From assembly GCA_003999685.1 (NCBI GenBank), contig CP021220.1:3286001-3350000 (forward strand): 64,000 nucleotides of DNA, given 5' to 3'. The DNA is from Taiwanofungus camphoratus. Taxonomy: Eukaryota > Basidiomycota > Agaricomycetes > Polyporales > Taiwanofungaceae. Below the pieces are notes generated by a model, which was given only the letters and a program-made list of their open reading frames with translations, did not search any database and was not told the origin of the DNA. Position 1 is the stretch's first letter; the number at the start of each line of letters is the position of its first letter. This document shows, piece by piece, positions 12,666 to 22,080 of this stretch. Position numbers and translations under genes: made by a program.

Positions 12666-13951
12666 ATGACAGATCAAAGGCCCGTCTCCGCTCCTCGTAA
12701 ACTGGGCCCTCCATCGGTACTCCGGCACGTTGTCGACGTCCACTGCCACCCGACCGACTCCGCGTTCTCCCCCGAGGCCATGGCCGCCCTCCCCATCCGG
12801 ATCTGCGCCATGGCGACGCGGCAGAGCGACCAGGGCCTCGTGCGCGCGCTCGCGGAGGCGTACCCAGGCAAGGTCGTACCCTGCTTCGGTCGGTCTGCCC
12901 ACTCTGCTCCGTGACACCCCGTCCCGCCACCCGCCCGTATCTCTGCTCTCCCCGCACGCTCGTTGACGCGCCCTGCAGGGTACCACCCGTGGTTCGCGCA
13001 CTGGATCGCGCTCGCGCCCGCCCCCTCCAAGGAGGCGCACTACCGCGCGCTCCTGCTCGGCGCCTCTCCCACGCCAGAGCACGCCGCCGCCTTCGAGCGG
13101 CTGCTCGCGCACCTCCCCGAGCCGCTGCCCCTCCCGTCGCTCCTCGCCGACCTCCACGCGAACCTCGCCGCCTTCCCGCACGCGATGCTCGGCGAGGTCG
13201 GCCTCGACCGCGCGTGCCGCATCCCGTACGCGCCGCCCGCGGACCCGCCGTACGCGGACGCGGGCGCGGGCGCGCGGCGAGAGCTGTCGTCGTTCGCGAC
13301 GCCGCTCGCGCACCAGCTCGCAGTGCTCGAGGCGCAGCTCGCGATCGCGGTCGCGCTGCGGCGCAGCGTGAGCATGCACAGCGTGAAGGCGCAGCAGGCG
13401 ACGGCGGGGCTGCTGGACCGCATGCGCGCGCGGCACGGGCGCGGCTGGGCGCGCATCGGCGTGGACATGCACAGCTGCGGGCTGAGCGCGCAGACGTGGG
13501 CGGACATCGAGGTGCGCCCTGCGTCTCTCCCGCCCGTCCGTTCCGACCGCGTGAGCTGAGTGCGCGCGCCCGACAGAAGAGGCACCCGAACGTGTTCCTC
13601 TCGCTCTCGACCGCGATCAACGCGCGCTCGCCCGCGCACCGGGCGCTCATCGCCGCGTGCGCGCCCGAGCGCATCCTCGTCGAGTCCGACTTCCACGACG
13701 TCCGCTATGCCGCGCCGTACACGTGGGACATGCTCCACACCGTTGCGGAGGTGAAGGGCTGGCGCGTGGAGTCGAGCGGAGAGGAGGTCGAGGCAAGTGC
13801 GGAGAGCGCGGAGTGGGGGGCGGTGCGGAGGCTCGAGGAGAACTGGAAGGCGTTCGAGAGGGGCGGGCATAAGCCTGCTCATGTCAAGAAAGAGGATAAG
13901 AGGAAGCTGTTGCTGGAGGAGTCTGAGAGTGACGAGGAAGACCACACGTGA
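12666..13951 (+). CDS. TatD-related metal-dependent hydrolase
   Basis: Three exons, 12666-12888, 12979-13511 and 13577-13951, join in frame to 376 residues. The N terminus holds the TatD metal motif VDVHCHPTD, followed by FGYHPWF at the exon 1/2 junction, GEVGLDRA in the middle, SMHSVKAQ and MHSCGLS as the later His positions, and ILVESDFHD for the final Asp. This is the amidohydrolase-fold family of TatD deoxyribonucleases; fission yeast Scn1, a Cut9-interacting protein, is the fungal relative I would compare it with. The C terminus is a charged tail (KKEDKRKLLLEESESDEED). The gene is strikingly GC-rich, well above its neighbours, so several other frames are open through it by chance. Nuclease activity is inferred from family only. 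Confidence 0.85.
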
Positions 13952-14232
13952 CGTCAGTAGATGTTGCATATATTGGCGTTCTTGTAACTATCAAACCAGG
14001 AGATATAGAATGCAAACGTGGAGCCGTCTGTATCACGGAATGTGATGTCGGGGAACACATCAGGCTTGACTATTTCACTTACAGCGCTCACGATGCTTCT
14101 GCACCAGTTGCAGCTCAAAACAAAGCTCAACGAATGATGATATACTAACTCTACTCACAAAAAAGAAGCGTCCGCTAACTAATCCATTAAACCGAAACAT
14201 ATTATCACAGGGAAAAGCAATGGCAAGGTATA

Positions 14233-15244
14233 CTAGAATATGTACATGAGCAACAGGACGATGCACAGCCCGATCACGCAGCCGACGATGATGGAGTCTC
14301 TGCGCCGTCGCGACTTGATCATCGAGAGGAGGTTGTTCACGCCCGGCAGCGTGCCTGCGCGTGAGGGGGAAGAGAGAGGGGAGAGGCATCAGCGCATCTC
14401 GGATTAGGGTGTATATGTGATAGGAGGCTCACTGACGACGCCTGCCATGCGCGAGTTCATCCCAGAGATCGTGCTGCGCTGGCGTCCAAACTCGGAGCGG
14501 GTCTCGTATGCTTGACTGCGGGCGGCACACGGCGGTCAGCCTCTGGTCAGCGCAAAGATGAAGCGGGGGAGAGAATGAGGAGGGGGGGGGAGACACGCAC
14601 GCGAGGACGTCGTCCGTCATCCGGTGCGAGTTGTCGATGTGCCCGCGCTCGGCGAGCAGCGAGTCCGCCGCGGACGACTTGTACGCACTGCGCAGGGAGG
14701 GGCCGGTCAGTAGCGGTGGGTGTAGCCCTGGACCACACGCATAACGCACTCGATGTCGTTCCGCACCCCGCTCAGCAGATTCACCTGGTCGAGTGCGCTC
14801 TGCACGTTCGTCTGCCGCACCGCGCCGCAAATACCGTCAGAAGCGCACGCGCCGGGGACAGACGGCGACGCACCTTCGTCCTGCGCAGCTCGCGCGAGTA
14901 GTCCTGGTACACCTCTCTGTGCCGCTGTACCGCGCGCAGCATCGACTGCGACGGGGGGTTCTCGGCGTCGCTCGAGAGCGCGGACAGCTGGTCGTTTGTC
15001 TCCCCTAGCTAGCGGACAAAGATGAGCGCAGGCGAGACGCATAGGCAGCCTATGTACGCACTTTCTGCAGCAGCTCGTCGACCTCGACCTCGAGGTCCTT
15101 CCAGCGCTCGGCGGAGCCGCTGGCCTCGAGGTCCTCCTGGCTGCGGGTGATGGACGAGGCGAGGCGTGAGTAGGAGGTGAGTTTGGTGTCGAAGAGGGAC
15201 TCGAGGGTGCGGCACTGTCGATGCAGCGAGTCGTATGTCGACAT
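14233..15244 (-). CDS. GOS1: Golgi Qb-SNARE GOS1/GS28
   Basis: A tail-anchored SNARE of the Golgi, acting in transport within the Golgi and in fusion there. Exons run from 15244 (MSTYDSLHRQCRTLE), through LSALSSDAENPPSQS, QSALDQVNLLSGVRND and a SNARE-motif exon with LLAERGHIDNSHRMTDDVLA, to YETRSEFGRQRSTISGMNSR and GVNNLLSMIKSRRRRDS. The end is a single membrane segment, SIIVGCVIGLCIVLLLMYIF, stopping immediately after it, as in GS28. Introns are short with GT/AG ends and keep the frame. The central glutamine expected in a Q-SNARE falls in FGRQRSTI. The start is the first ATG, and no signal peptide is expected. It converges with the TatD-type gene, leaving 281 bp between stop codons. Confidence 0.9.
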
Positions 15245-15853
15245 GGTCCCGAGTCGCTTTGGCCAGCCAAACTAGCAGTATGAAATTGATGCAGAGGATG
15301 CTGTACGGTAAGGACACCAGCCTGAGTGTAGTGCAGGATCGGGCACGTGCCCAGCTTGCCCCGTGGAGCAGTCTCGGCGACAATTCTCCGCGACTCGATC
15401 GGCGACTTTGTTCGGCGTCAGTTCGCCTTTCTGCAGTGCCTGCCCTCGGAAACGGTCTCTGTGCTCGTATGTGAGTGGACTACCTGCTATAACTAGCCCT
15501 CGAGGTCATACTGTGCGTCAAGATGGGGCTCAACCAGCGCCCAGCGATACACAAACCATGTAGTGGGGCTGGAGCGGCGCATTGGCAGCACGATGCAGCT
15601 GCATCCGAGGACAAGGTTTGGTAAGTGGTGCCACTCGGTTTCCCCCTGCATGTGCGGGGCTGCGTGCGTCTCCCTCAGAAGCTGGCCCTGTGACGCTCTG
15701 GAAACGACCGACGTCATCTGCTTCCATCTCCACAACGCCCCCTCGTGCACTATTTAATGCCTTGCTGCACCTCACCAGTCCACAGTTGCATCTCATCTCC
15801 CTATACCACCCTCACCACATCTATACCACTTGAAATCACACTCAATAATCATC

Positions 15854-16197
15854 ATGGCGAGTTCCAAGCGAATCCGCGCCTTTTCTGCTGTACTGACTCG
15901 CAGCATCGGGTTTAGGGATCCGTAGTATCCTTGATCGCAGGCGCCATCGAGAGCGTCGTCTCTGGCATCGCCAGCATCGTCATGATCATCGTCAGCGTGA
16001 TCGCCACGGTACGCGTCCCGCCTTTATGCGCAATCGAGCATGGTCTCACCTCCCCCTTCACACAGATCATCATCACCATCTTCGACATCATTTTCGACAT
16101 CATCTGCTGCAACTGGTGTGGCGGCCGCACAGCGCGCACAGGCACACACCGATACAGATGGGGCAGAGGCGGGGGAGGAATGGGTGCGTCGTACTGA
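15854..16197 (+). CDS. Small hydrophobic protein of unknown function
   Basis: The frame is clear in the middle: from about 15915 it reads GSVVSLIAGAIESVVSGIAS, then IVMIIVSVIAT. A 57-nt intron with a GTACGC donor follows, then IIITIFDIIFDIICCNW and a basic Gly/Arg tail ending at 16197. Such short, almost wholly apolar proteins with isoleucine/valine repeats are common in Agaricomycetes and have no known role; membrane association is likely. The start is unsettled. The only nearby ATG is at 15854, and joining it in frame needs either a 26-nt intron (GTACTG...TTTAG) or another model. The upstream CT/CCACC-rich leader (15770-15850) suits a real transcription start. No named family is recognised. 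Confidence 0.5.
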
Positions 16198-16299
16198 GCT
16201 GACTACGCGCGCAGGACCAGAGACGGTTGACAAAATGACGATGCTTTACCACATACCCGCCTGCCATGTATTCCACCATCGTAATGTCGCGTCTCCCTT

Positions 16300-16850
16300 A
16301 GACGTCTAACATGTACATATGTCCCGATGAGATTTGTAGTCAGTAGAGCATATCTACAACAATCTCACATGGGTGTGCCTGGTTTGGAATGAGCGCTAGC
16401 AAGTTCAGACTGCCTAGGGGCTCCATATCCATTTATGCGAGCCCCTCTTTTGCAGTCGACTCAGACCAGCCGTAGACTTGATTCCAACCGCGACGTCGCA
16501 AGTTTATAACGAGCACCGTGCATGCATTGCATTGCCCAATCCAACGTGAACTCGCAGAAACGTTCCGACACCGATTCACGTATATGTAAGTGCTCCTGAA
16601 GGCCCCTCCTGCTCATCTCCCGGACGTTTGCCATCACGACACCTGCAAGCTCTCATACGCCGATCTAACTAGCCCTAAGAATACACAAACTGCGGGAGGT
16701 CTGCCAAAGAGTCTCCGACGCAAGCGCAGGACATCTCACAGAAGTGCGACACCGATACGCGCTACAAGTCGTGGACGCGAAGCTTCGAAGGCCGCCCCTA
16801 ACTGCCCAGGACTCGAATGCCACCTAAGCTCTGCCAAAATATTCCTTGCT
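16300..16850. other. Intergenic, no gene seen
   Basis: About 550 bp between the small hydrophobic gene and the 3' end of the minus-strand gene ending at 16855. Open frames here begin at non-ATG codons and show no motif. Confidence 0.4.
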
Positions 16851-16854
16851 GTCG

Positions 16855-17708
16855 TCAGCCCCGCTTCTCGCACGCACCAGGGTCGACAGTATGTCTGAGC
16901 AAATATCGCAGAAACGAACCAGCATAGGCGGTTTTGCGAGGAAAGATCTTCCCCGTTGCTAAAGTGTACTCGCTCAGCTTTTTCTCCGTGGCGAACAATT
17001 GCACCTTCCCGTCGGATTCCTTAACGTCGATGAGGTCGACCAGGTTGACGTGTGTCCGGTCTACAGCCTGGACAGGCACTGAGACAATTCTAAGGTGTTA
17101 ATGTCGCTATGCGCACCTTGCGGCACTCCTCCACCTTTTCTGGGACAGGAACGATCCCAATGGCTTTGCAGAAGCGCTGCCACGCCCCGAGATCACGGAC
17201 GTCTGTCCCGTACGTGCTGTTGAATTGCAACACAAAAGCGTCTTTCAGCAGCTTATACGCCATCCTCTTGCTTCTATCCCTCCTCTCGCATTCATCCTTC
17301 CTCTTCCTCTCGTTTCTCTTCTCCTTCTCGTCCATCTCCTTGTCTTCTTTCCTCTTTTTGCTTTGGGTCCTTTCGTCCGTCCAGCCGAACTGGATGCACA
17401 TCCGGCGCCATTCGTCCATCACGGGCGCGGAAGGGTCATAGCGAAACGCGGGATACCTTGCGAAGAACTCGGCCACGAAGTCTTTTGTGCCTCCCGGGGC
17501 GCCTTGTGACTCGTCCCGCCTTTGCAAGACCAGAGGCTAGCCGTGTGTCCCCGTAAGTCGCCACTAGACATGCCCTGGCACAGCCTCGCACCTTCGTGCT
17601 CGGGGCGTTACTACCAGCAACCAGCGCGGAATGGTACCGTGCACCGAGGGATTGTGGTCGTGGAGAGAGCTGGAGTAGCTTGAACACACGTAGATAGAGG
17701 GACGACAT
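16855..17708 (-). CDS. Conserved basidiomycete protein of unknown function, presequence-like N terminus
   Basis: Three exons. Exon 1 (from 17708) encodes MSSLYLRVFKLLQLSPRP and a further stretch rich in Arg, Ser and Leu with no acidic residue, which looks like a mitochondrial presequence. Exon 2 has FFARYPAFRYDPSAPVMDEW, FGWTDER, a highly charged Lys/Glu/Arg run (about residues 95-130) and FNSTYGTDVRDLGAWQRFCK. After a GTGCGC intron, exon 3 reads HVNLVDLIDVKE, LSEYTLATGKIFPRKTAYAG and FLRYLLR, ending at 16855. The pairing of YGTDV...W..LC with THVNLVDL and a final LL(R/K)(Y/F)LLR is familiar to me from many Agaricomycete hypothetical proteins, usually in several copies per genome, without any assigned role. 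The charged insert lies between the two conserved blocks. Function unknown; the presequence reading is inference. Confidence 0.75.
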
Positions 17709-17964
17709 CAGCGGTTTGACTCGATAAGATGAGAAGACGAGGACGAGGAGGGGTCCCTCTTGCCCGTCACACCCAGGGAGTAGGCCATACGCATATGGGC
17801 AATATGAAACCCACGCGGGGCCCACATGCAGTCACCATTCTTGCGCGTTGCTCAAGGGCTTGTCCACGTTGGAATCAAGAAGAGGACAGCGATCCGGATT
17901 GTAGCGCATGGAGGAGACTCCAGGTCACTCCAGAATCCCGCTGTTCGACTGACCTTACAGCACT

Positions 17965-18712
17965 TCACCACTTCGCTGCAGGCGCGTCCAACGGGTCCGG
18001 CACTGCCTGTCCGTCCCCAGCAGATAGGCTGGAAAAGTCCGCACGCTTCCTCTCCGTGTCCTCGACAGTCGTGACCCTGGTATCGTCCGCGAAGCCAAGG
18101 CGTGCATCATGTTGTCGAAGAGAACGCCGTTCAAAGTTCGACGGTGAACTCGCGTACACCATGAGAGGCCTACATTTCGAAGTAGCAGGCGACCAGCGCG
18201 TCGACTGCCTTCTCGAGATATTGCCCCTGCGTATGGATGACCCTTCAATCTCCCTTGCTCCTACGACGCCGCCCTCAAGGTTGTACGCCTCGGGTTGTTA
18301 CCTGTTTCGTCCCCAGCGAATGTGTCGGATCGACTCCGTTCGAGCTTGAGTGTGGTAGTATTCTGTAGCATACCTGTGTTGCATTCGAGGCGTCCCGTTC
18401 GACAGTACCGGTGAAACAGAGCCACTCACTTGCACTGGGCACACCGGAGTGTCCCCGATAGTCCGGGCCCGCCGGCAGAAGCGCCCTAGGATTTCCCAGA
18501 CGGGATTGTAAACAGCGCAGAAAGATCGAGATCGGGGGCACATTTTTGAATTTGATGTGCGCAAACCTGTGCGTACACCGTTGCTTCTTATCGTCATTGC
18601 AATTACTATTGACACCAGTTGCAACGGTATAGGCCATACCGCGACTTTTCCCCAGGTGTCTCATCGACGATTCCAACGTCGCACATTCGCGTATTGACCA
18701 TTTCATTGAGGT
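17965..18712 (-). CDS. Possible gene of unknown product
   Basis: The minus strand shows several short frames of protein-like composition that could be exons. These are NLNEMVNTRMCDVGIVDE leading to RYGLYRCNWCQ (about 18712-18600), a Cys/Arg-rich piece with FCAVYNPVWEILGRFCRR (about 18530-18430), and a longer C-terminal frame starting AYNLEGGVVGAREIEG. That last frame contains LGFADDTRVTTVEDTERKRA and stops at 17965. I could not link all pieces with consistent phases, and no family is recognised. An overlapping plus-strand frame (17729-18349) is longer but of poor composition. Treat this as a candidate only. Confidence 0.3.
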
Positions 18713-18975
18713 TGTGGCAGGCTCAGGTTCCAAGGTGTCGTTGCAGGACAATGGCTGTCCGACGGGGTATTTGGCAGCAACTGTTTCCGGCGTCATCTCT
18801 CGGAACGATATATGTGGTGACATAACAAAAGATGGCATGGAACGCGCAACCAAGCCAACCTTTCGGGGACGGTCTTTCACCCCCGCGTGCACAGCCTTCC
18901 TGGTCCTGCAAGTACCTCATGATGACCAAGCTATAAGCATTCTTCGAGTTACTCGCTTTCCAGGACTGCCTGCCT

Positions 18976-20101
18976 ATGTCTGCTGTCGGCATCACTGGGA
19001 TGCTCCTGAGATCCAGGTGGTACTGGGCTGTCCTTCTGAGTCCGCCAGCCGTCCAGGCAGTTTTCTATACAGTCCCGGGAGGACTCACTCTGCAGCAATG
19101 TCAGTCCACTGGGCTGTCCTGGACGGAGGAGGTGCGTGCTCTGTTCTGAATTTGCGTCCTGCGTATCGGTGCCGACCCCTGCATCCCAGTCGCCAATCGT
19201 ACGTGGCGGCAGCAGAGATCGTGCGTGTGACTGACAGCTGGGACACAGCATCTCTGGGCGGCCAATCATACGTACACTCAACCAGGGGAGTCGGATGTCT
19301 TGCACGACTTTGGCACCATCTCCTTGCAGTTCGAGTCGTGGACGGTCAACCTGCCCGTTGGTAAGCTGCAGCCAGTTGTCAGTCACCGCATTGTAATAAG
19401 AGTACGCTCAGGCCAGACCGTGGTCTTCACGTACGAGCAGACACAGTCGCCAGGGCTGTTGATTAATTCCGGTACGTCGCGTCCGACCCCTTGCAAGTCA
19501 GCTGTACAAGCCCTGACGTGCCACAAGAGACATACACCGTCGCCTCTGGGCCCAACACAGCGTGTCTCGGACCCAACGCCACGACCTCCCTCTCCGTAAG
19601 CCCTCCCACTCGTACCTCGGTCCCTCCCGTGACAGACACCAGCAAATACATGGGCCTGCCTCCGCTGACGAAACTGTGGCTGGTCATCGGCGGCCTCTTC
19701 GGCGCGCTCGCGCTGCTCATCGCCGCCACGCTGTTCCTCAACCACCGCGCAAAGAGGGAGCGCACGGTGCCGAGGCCGCCGGAGGAGATCGAGATGGCGG
19801 GCGCGCTTCTGGCGCAGCCGGAGCTGAGGTATGATGACGATGCGGCGGGGCGTGCTGAGGGCGAGGGTGAGGAGGACGAGATGCGCGCGCGTCTGTCCGA
19901 GCTGAGGAAGTCATACGACGGGGGAACGGGCGCGCAACCGAGGTCTGTTGGATGCCACACGGACGGACATGTCAGACTGATGTTGTGGAGCATGCAGCCC
20001 GTGGGTCCCAGAAGCCGCCCCTCCTGCCTATCAGAGTTACAGAAGACATCAGTCGTAATAATCCGACATCCCCGGCCGATTTGGGCAGGGCTGTGTCATA
20101 G
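18976..20101 (+). CDS. Type I membrane protein, tandem copy 1
   Basis: Exon 1 (18976-19131) encodes a signal peptide and the start of the outer domain, with FYTVPGGLTLQQC...LSWTEE. A 9-nt exon follows at 19190-19198 (Ser-Pro-Ile), then exon 3 from 19249 with HLWAANHTYTQPGES, LHDFGTISLQFESW and later SGQTVVFTYEQTQSPGLL. After an intron at about 19471 the frame continues with SPDVPQETYTVASGPNTACL, a short Ser/Thr stalk, one membrane segment (LWLVIGGLFGALALLIAATL) and an acidic cytoplasmic tail. Basidiomycetes have many such single-pass proteins with a small Cys/Trp-containing outer domain; no function is known. The intron before SPDVP has a good GTACGT donor, but the only in-frame acceptor makes it 26 nt; retaining it would give a shorter protein without a membrane anchor. 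The C-terminal exon limit (20101 or 20228) is uncertain. Confidence 0.65.
19190..19198 (+). other. 9-nt micro-exon in tandem copy 1
   Basis: TCGCCAATC between an intron of 58 nt ending CCCAG and one of 50 nt starting GTACGT. Adds Ser-Pro-Ile in frame between WTEE and HLWAA. Same place as the blocks at 20738 and 22268. Confidence 0.65.
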
Positions 20102-20548
20102 ACCCATCTATCTGTATCGTTGTCTTCGCCGTTGCTTAAATTATCTGTCAGCTTTGTGTCAGCTCTACACCTCTGAATGCTGCACGCCTCGACCCTTCCA
20201 GTCGAGCGTCAAACTGCATATCATGTGATCGTATCTCGAAGCTTGATGTGGAATCCGTCTCACAGCTTATAGCCTCTATGACAGATGGTAGCTGAGCTTG
20301 AGACTGAGCTGAGCTGTGGACTGTCTGTTTTGAATTCTTCTGTCAAAAAAATCAACGCCGCCGGCTTTCAAAATGGCAATGAGTTGGTCTGCAATCATCG
20401 TGTACCTGTGCCCGCTTCAACGTACGCTATTGTTCGAGCCAAGGGTACCGTTCTCTGATCTTCATGAGCGATTGGATTTCAGCTTTCGTCCTTCTTCCAA
20501 ACCCATTCTGCTTCCAAACTTATTGCGCTCATCTCTATCCAGAACTCG

Positions 20549-21461
20549 ATGGAAAAACGGTGGATATACTGGACGTTATTCTTTCTTTGGAGCCTGTCCT
20601 CTGCCAGCGGTTCGTTTTCTGTTTTGCCAGTGGGAAACATGCTGCAGCAATGTCTGGAGACAACTTTAATCTGGACGGAAGAGGTCAGTGTCGGTCAGCT
20701 GTGCCAGTCCACCCAATGCTGATTGCCTCTACACTAGCCTCCGATCGTATGTGATGCTTGAAAGCCAGCATTGGGTTGCTGACCGAGTGACCTCTACAGC
20801 ATCTCTGGGCGGCTCCTAATAACGAGGACGCCCCAGGTGATCCAACCCTGCATGACTTTGGCTTTATCAACAGCTCGTACATATTCTGGGCCGTTGACGT
20901 TCCTACTGGTGCGTCGTTCGAACATTTCGTGCTGATCTAATGCTGACTATCGTAGCTCTGAAGGCCAAAATGTAAGCTTCACGTATGTTCGGACGGCCGA
21001 TCCGACGCTCCTCCTTGTGTCTCGTAAGCAAATCTTGTTACATCCATTCCATTTCTTATTGAATATTCGCAATAGCTGAGGCGTACCCTGTCATCGCTGG
21101 ACCCGATACATCTTGCCTCTTAAACAATGGCACGTCTTCGATGCCTTCTGTTTCCGCTACTTATTCGCCTATCTCTGCTTCCAATTCGGTTTATTCCACT
21201 ACTTCATCTCCAAACATCCCCACCTTTAATCCAAGTTCCCATTCCAACCTCATTTCAAGCTATACCCCCACCTTCATGCCAGATTCCCGTTCCACTCTCA
21301 TTACAAGTTCATCGTCCCCCTTTATATCCTCAACCCAGAGTCTCAACAGCGCATCACTGCCTAATGACTCGGTATCCTACCGCGCAAACTTCAGGGGAGC
21401 TGCCATTGTTAGCATCGTTGGTGGCACCGCTATCATTGTGTTGGCAGTACGCGTTTTCTGA
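20549..21461 (+). CDS. Type I membrane protein, tandem copy 2
   Basis: Paralogue of the gene at 18976. Exon 1 (20549-20683) gives a clear signal peptide, MEKRWIYWTLFFLWSLSSAS, followed by FSVLPVGNMLQQCLETTLIW. The 9-nt exon is at 20738-20746 (Pro-Pro-Ile), and exon 3 starts at 20800 with HLWAAPNNEDAPGDPTLHDF. The next exon reads EGQNVSFTYVRTADPTLLLV and the last PEAYPVIAGPDTSCLLNN, then a Ser/Thr-rich stalk of about 85 residues and the membrane segment AAIVSIVGGTAIIVLAV. The frame stays open if the third intron uses the donor GTCGTT two codons into the exon; copy 3 has GT at the same aligned place. It ends just after the membrane segment, so it lacks the long tail of copy 1; a further 75-nt intron could add three or four residues. 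Function unknown. Confidence 0.65.
20738..20746 (+). other. 9-nt micro-exon in tandem copy 2
   Basis: CCTCCGATC between ACACTAG and GTATGT; introns of 54 and 53 nt. Adds Pro-Pro-Ile in frame. Without it the join would still be in frame but lose the P-P-I-H-L-W block common in such domains. Confidence 0.65.
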
Positions 21462-21479
21462 ACCGGGATATCCGAATGG

Positions 21480-22080
21480 GGAAGGTTGAAATATACTTAA
21501 GGCCTTAACTACTGTCTGCTGTAGGCTTCTTGATGAAATAGACGCGATCATTCCCTCTAGAGCCATGTACTTATCAATGGAGTCGTGAGATGCAGGTGGG
21601 GGCAGATATAATATGAGTGTCCCCAGTCTAGCGATGCCTAGCCTTTGACATTACATGCTTGATCTGGATCCTGAACTCTATGCCGCTTACTTTTACTGTA
21701 AGCTCTGTAGGTGTATGTGTCTTGTCGACATGTGCAATGCCACATCAAAAACGCGTCCACGTGACCGTGTATATGAGCTACGGAAGAACTGGCGGGGGTC
21801 AAAGTTGTCTGTGATCATGATCTCTCCCATATTGTCACTGTTCAAATGCCAGAAGTGTCCTGAACATCTGATTTTGATACTATTTGACATGGGAAACGAA
21901 AGATTGGTGGCGATTAGTGGCGTCGCGCTCGTCACTGACATAAGGCCCGGACGAGAAGAGCACTACTATTCGAGTTAAGCAATGCTCTTAATACTTTAAT
22001 TCTCTTGACGTGCAAATTTAGTGACAAATAGTTTGAGGTCTTCTTTTGTTTCTGTTCTTTTTGCTACTGTCGTTGAGCTG
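21480..22080. other. Intergenic between tandem copies 2 and 3
   Basis: About 600 bp. A plus-strand frame at 21655-21978 opens with a non-conserved sequence and is unsupported. Presumably holds the 3' end of copy 2 and the old promoter of copy 3. Confidence 0.4.

Noticed and set aside
12616-13674. Minus-strand frame of 352 residues, and others overlapping the TatD-type gene
   Set aside because: Arg/Ala-rich shadow frames of a very GC-rich gene; the plus strand has the TatD motifs and good splice sites.
17729-18349. 206-residue plus-strand frame
   Set aside because: Biased composition, no motif, and it overlaps better protein-like fragments on the minus strand.
18976-20101. A biosynthetic gene cluster in 0-24 kb because of amidase, transporter and secreted proteins
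   Set aside because: No synthase, oxidase set or cluster regulator; the genes are ordinary housekeeping or surface genes.
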